Shown here: positions 5,487-6,115 of the stretch, piece after piece
Layout of the letters: every line of letters starts with the position of its first letter
How positions within the stretch are numbered: position 1 is the stretch's first letter
Assembly (NCBI GenBank): GCA_964476045.1
Contig: CAYYYJ010000039.1
Location: 1-6,115 of the forward strand
Length of the DNA stretch: 6,115 bases
Direction of reading: 5' to 3'
Origin: CAYYYJ01 sp964476045
Lineage (GTDB): Archaea > Aenigmatarchaeota > Aenigmatarchaeia > QMZP01 > JACQNV01
Made by a program: the position numbers and the translations under genes
The notes under the pieces: generated by a model
What the model saw: only the letters and a program-made list of their open reading frames with translations
What the model was told of the DNA's origin: nothing
Database searches by the model: none

Positions 5487-6115
5487 TTATTTTATCAGCT
5501 CCACACCATACTTATTCAACATGTCTTGTACATCCTTTGTTATCTGGAACTCTGAATAGATTTTTAGATCTTTTATTTTTCCTTGTTGTTTTAGGAGAAG
5601 CCTCTCGCTAATCTGCCTTTCCAATGTTCTTAGTCTATCTCGATACATAATTGGATTATCATTCATTAACCCTTCCCAATGAACCCGCTTAGCCTCGACT
5701 GCTATATTGTCTTTTGTCAATAAATCTAAGTCAAACCCGTCTATTTTTGAGCCAAATGATTTAATGTTCCCCGGTCCCATTTTAATAGCTGCATTTACTT
5801 CTCCAACAGCGCCAGCTTCCCCTAATTTACCTGCTCTCCTAATAATGTCATCCATGCCCTGTATATTTAAAGATTTCAAAGTGTCTATATTCTTGCTCAG
5901 TTTTGAGAGATCCACGCCTTCAGCAAGTAATTTTGAAATTGCGTCGTCAGTAAACCCATGAACAATTTTCAAAGTTCTCTTCATCACATCTATTTCTTTA
6001 ACCCCGCCCTTTATCGCATCCACAGTCTCTCCCCTAACCTGCGACTGCACAGACTTTATGTTCTTTTCTATCGCCTCCTGGGCAGCTTTATTTGCTGCGA
6101 GCCTTTCTGTGTTTT
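5487..6115 (-). CDS. C-terminal part of a large protein ending in a PD-(D/E)XK nuclease-like toxin domain (5' end off-window)
   Basis: The frame stays open to the right edge, so only the last 208 residues are visible. An internal GTG at 6050 could act as a start but is more likely an ordinary valine codon. Numbering from that codon, residues 1-75 are helical linker. From about residue 80 the pattern of a restriction-endonuclease-like fold appears: Glu84 in the helix GAVGEVNAAI, Asp107 or Asp109 in the strand FDLDLL, and Glu119-x-Lys121 in IAVEAKR. That is the E, D, ExK catalytic set, followed by a helix with QISERLLLKQQG and a final strand and helix. Such domains at the tips of polymorphic toxins cut DNA or RNA in target cells. 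The following gene starts one base after the stop and is the likely immunity gene. The missing N-terminus should hold the secretion and conserved segments. A non-toxin nuclease is the main alternative. Confidence 0.8.
   Translation of the reverse strand, partial: NTERLAANKAAQEAIEKNIKSVQSQVRGETVDAIKGGVKEIDVMKRTLKIVHGFTDDAISKLLAEGVDLSKLSKNIDTLKSLNIQGMDDIIRRAGKLGEAGAVGEVNAAIKMGPGNIKSFGSKIDGFDLDLLTKDNIAVEAKRVHWEGLMNDNPIMYRDRLRTLERQISERLLLKQQGKIKDLKIYSEFQITKDVQDMLNKYGVELIK

Overview
The window is AT-rich and every supportable gene lies on the minus strand, packed head to tail, so transcription runs from high to low coordinates. It looks like the downstream part of a polymorphic-toxin (contact-dependent or secreted toxin with immunity) locus. 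Several points suggest an archaeon, possibly a small-genome lineage: an AT-rich TATA-like box about 22 nt ahead of one start codon, mostly absent Shine-Dalgarno signals, and a small archaeal-style zinc ribbon protein. A bacterial host cannot be excluded from the sequence alone, and I put archaeal at only about 60 percent.

Layout in the direction of transcription. (1) 6115-5487: the C-terminal 208 residues of a larger protein whose 5' part is off-window, ending in a PD-(D/E)XK nuclease-like toxin domain. (2) 5485-2794: five closely spaced genes (174, 146, 228, 250 and 80 codons). Most are unrecognised; the first starts 1 nt after the nuclease gene and is the best candidate for its immunity gene, and the last is a zinc ribbon protein. 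(3) 2700-1030: a 556-codon protein with an N-terminal helical segment, a hydrophobic hairpin and a C-terminal zincin metallopeptidase domain (HELGH). It has only a TTG start and no visible promoter or ribosome-binding site, so it resembles an orphan toxin module. (4) 1028-756 and 677-138: two related proteins carrying one and two copies of a winged-helix-like repeat. The first begins 1 nt after the metallopeptidase gene with the same TAATATG junction seen after the nuclease gene, so it is the candidate metallopeptidase immunity protein. (5) 55-1: the beginning of another module, encoding the same VESTGTLFNQIGSAIGGF stretch as the metallopeptidase protein. A stop codon directly precedes it and no start codon is visible.

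The likely logic is an expressed, secreted toxin upstream (off-window at the right), followed by immunity genes and then by promoterless toxin-immunity modules that share a conserved segment and could replace the active C-terminus by homologous recombination. The strongest signal is the relation of the left-edge fragment to the full copy. A 37-bp block is identical, then homology is lost on one side (after an in-frame TAG) and drops abruptly on the other to six consecutive codons that all differ synonymously. That is what a recent exchange or conversion tract inside an older paralogue would leave. No gene-free stretch exceeds 100 bases, and I saw no rRNA, tRNA, CRISPR array or insertion sequence.
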